Shown: positions 63,512 to 64,000 of the stretch, piece after piece | Layout: every line of letters starts with the position of its first letter | Numbering within the stretch: the first letter of the stretch is position 1 | Source of the DNA: Psychroflexus salis | GTDB taxonomy: Bacteria > Bacteroidota > Bacteroidia > Flavobacteriales > Flavobacteriaceae | Reading direction: 5' to 3' | Assembly: GCF_014640175.1 (NCBI RefSeq) | Contig: NZ_BMGL01000003.1 | Location: 67,070-131,069 of the forward strand | DNA length: 64,000 nucleotides | The notes under the pieces: generated by a model | Database searches by the model: none | Seen by the model: the letters and a program-made list of their open reading frames with translations, nothing else | What the model was told of the DNA's origin: nothing | Translations under genes and position numbers: made by a program

Positions 63512-64000
63512 ATGAAATTTTTAAAAAAGATTACTGGAATTTTAATCGTCGCAAGTTTATTTTCATGTTCATCGAACGATGATGCATCTCAGAACAATGT
63601 TAATTACGATACATCTGAAATAGCAATTAAGGTTTCTGCGATTACCAATTCAAACACATCAGATAGACCACAAGCCAAAAATGCTAATTTACAAATCGAT
63701 GAATTTTGGGTGAATATTTCTAGAATTGAATTTGAATTTGCAGATGGATTTGGACAAGGAATATCTTCACCAAATATAGACGATGACCATATTGCATTTA
63801 ATGCTCTACCCCAAGAAATACAAAATTATGTAACTGAAAATTACCCAAACGATGCTTTTTGTAAAGCAGAAATGGAAGATGACGACGAAGATCCTTATTT
63901 GTACGAAGTAGAATTGCAAAGTGGTACAGAGCTATATTTTACCGAAAACTTTGAGTTATTTGCTGTAGATTTTGATGACGACGGTTGTGATTTAAACGAT
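63512..64000 (+). CDS. Lipoprotein with PepSY-like domain (partial, runs off the window)
   Basis: The frame is open from an ATG at 63512 to the window end (163 codons). A lipobox (SLFSCSS) is followed by a beta-rich part (LQIDEFWVNISRIEFEF) and then ALPQEIQNYVTENYPNDAF and YEVELQSGTELYF. That combination is typical of the PepSY-like putative-inhibitor domains common in Bacteroidota periplasmic proteins. The middle is rich in Asp and Glu. It has an ECF-type promoter of its own, and is probably part of the same regulon as the TonB receptor. The C-terminus is not visible. Confidence 0.75.
   Translation, partial: MKFLKKITGILIVASLFSCSSNDDASQNNVNYDTSEIAIKVSAITNSNTSDRPQAKNANLQIDEFWVNISRIEFEFADGFGQGISSPNIDDDHIAFNALPQEIQNYVTENYPNDAFCKAEMEDDDEDPYLYEVELQSGTELYFTENFELFAVDFDDDGCDLND

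Overview
The window is a 64-kb piece of a low-GC chromosome from a member of the Bacteroidota, almost certainly the Flavobacteriaceae. The evidence is the gene content (long Bacteroidota-type YidC, bacillithiol protein YtxJ, remains of a type IX secretion C-terminal domain, FecI/FecR/TonB modules, CRTAC1 and vanadium haloperoxidase genes), promoters of the form TTG-N16-19-TAnnTTTG, and few Shine-Dalgarno sequences. Most genes are housekeeping and closely packed.

Layout: 1-504 is the 3' end of a type I restriction gene (hsdR), followed by tRNA-Arg. 881-4802 holds an OmpA-like lipoprotein, a secreted acetolactate-decarboxylase-like protein with a methyltransferase, and a MuiA-like protein. 5093-13873 holds clpB, ytxJ, yifB, yidC and pyrG. 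14344-20057 holds an rRNA m5C methyltransferase, an ECF sigma/anti-sigma/sensor trio, and hutU with two small neighbours. 20283-22076 is a decayed subtilisin-like protease gene. 22202-26650 is an overlapping operon (guaD, a PLP desulfhydrase/deaminase, a glucosaminidase-LysM protein, hemL). 27266-27869 is a tRNA-Leu/tRNA-Lys cluster with an 86-bp chimeric tandem repeat. 27987-36407 holds aroK, fixH and a SafE-like gene, pyrD, a HMG-CoA lyase, ffh and folD.

36520-43770 is a sulfide/persulfide detoxification region: a TauE-type exporter, a CstB-like persulfide dioxygenase-rhodanese, a peroxiredoxin, a diheme lipoprotein with an alpha-carbonic anhydrase, and a sulfide:quinone oxidoreductase. Four transcription units there, plus an RND efflux operon (50822 down to 44882) and the methyltransferase/decarboxylase pair (3129 down to 1821), share a perfect palindrome GTAAC-N4-GTTAC. 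In all six it starts exactly 36 bp before a TAnnTTTG-type promoter element, which is the geometry of a class II Crp/Fnr-type activator. An FNR-like box sits at the same 36-bp spacing in front of fixH. I read this as one regulon under a Crp/Fnr-family regulator encoded outside the window.

The right end (51245-64000) has a CRTAC1 protein with a vanadium haloperoxidase, two envelope glycosyltransferases, and a FecI-type sigma / FecR / TonB-receptor operon beside two lipoprotein genes. Four promoters there share (G/T)TAGGGT(A/T)-N15-GTT(A/T)TA, including a divergent pair between the sigma gene and a lipoprotein gene. This looks like an autoregulated ECF-sigma regulon that also takes in the glycosyltransferases. 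Two foldback repeats of one family (near 14.0 and 43.9 kb), a truncated efflux outer-membrane gene and paired dyads upstream of clpB are further unusual items. No CRISPR array, insertion sequence, rRNA or replication origin was seen.
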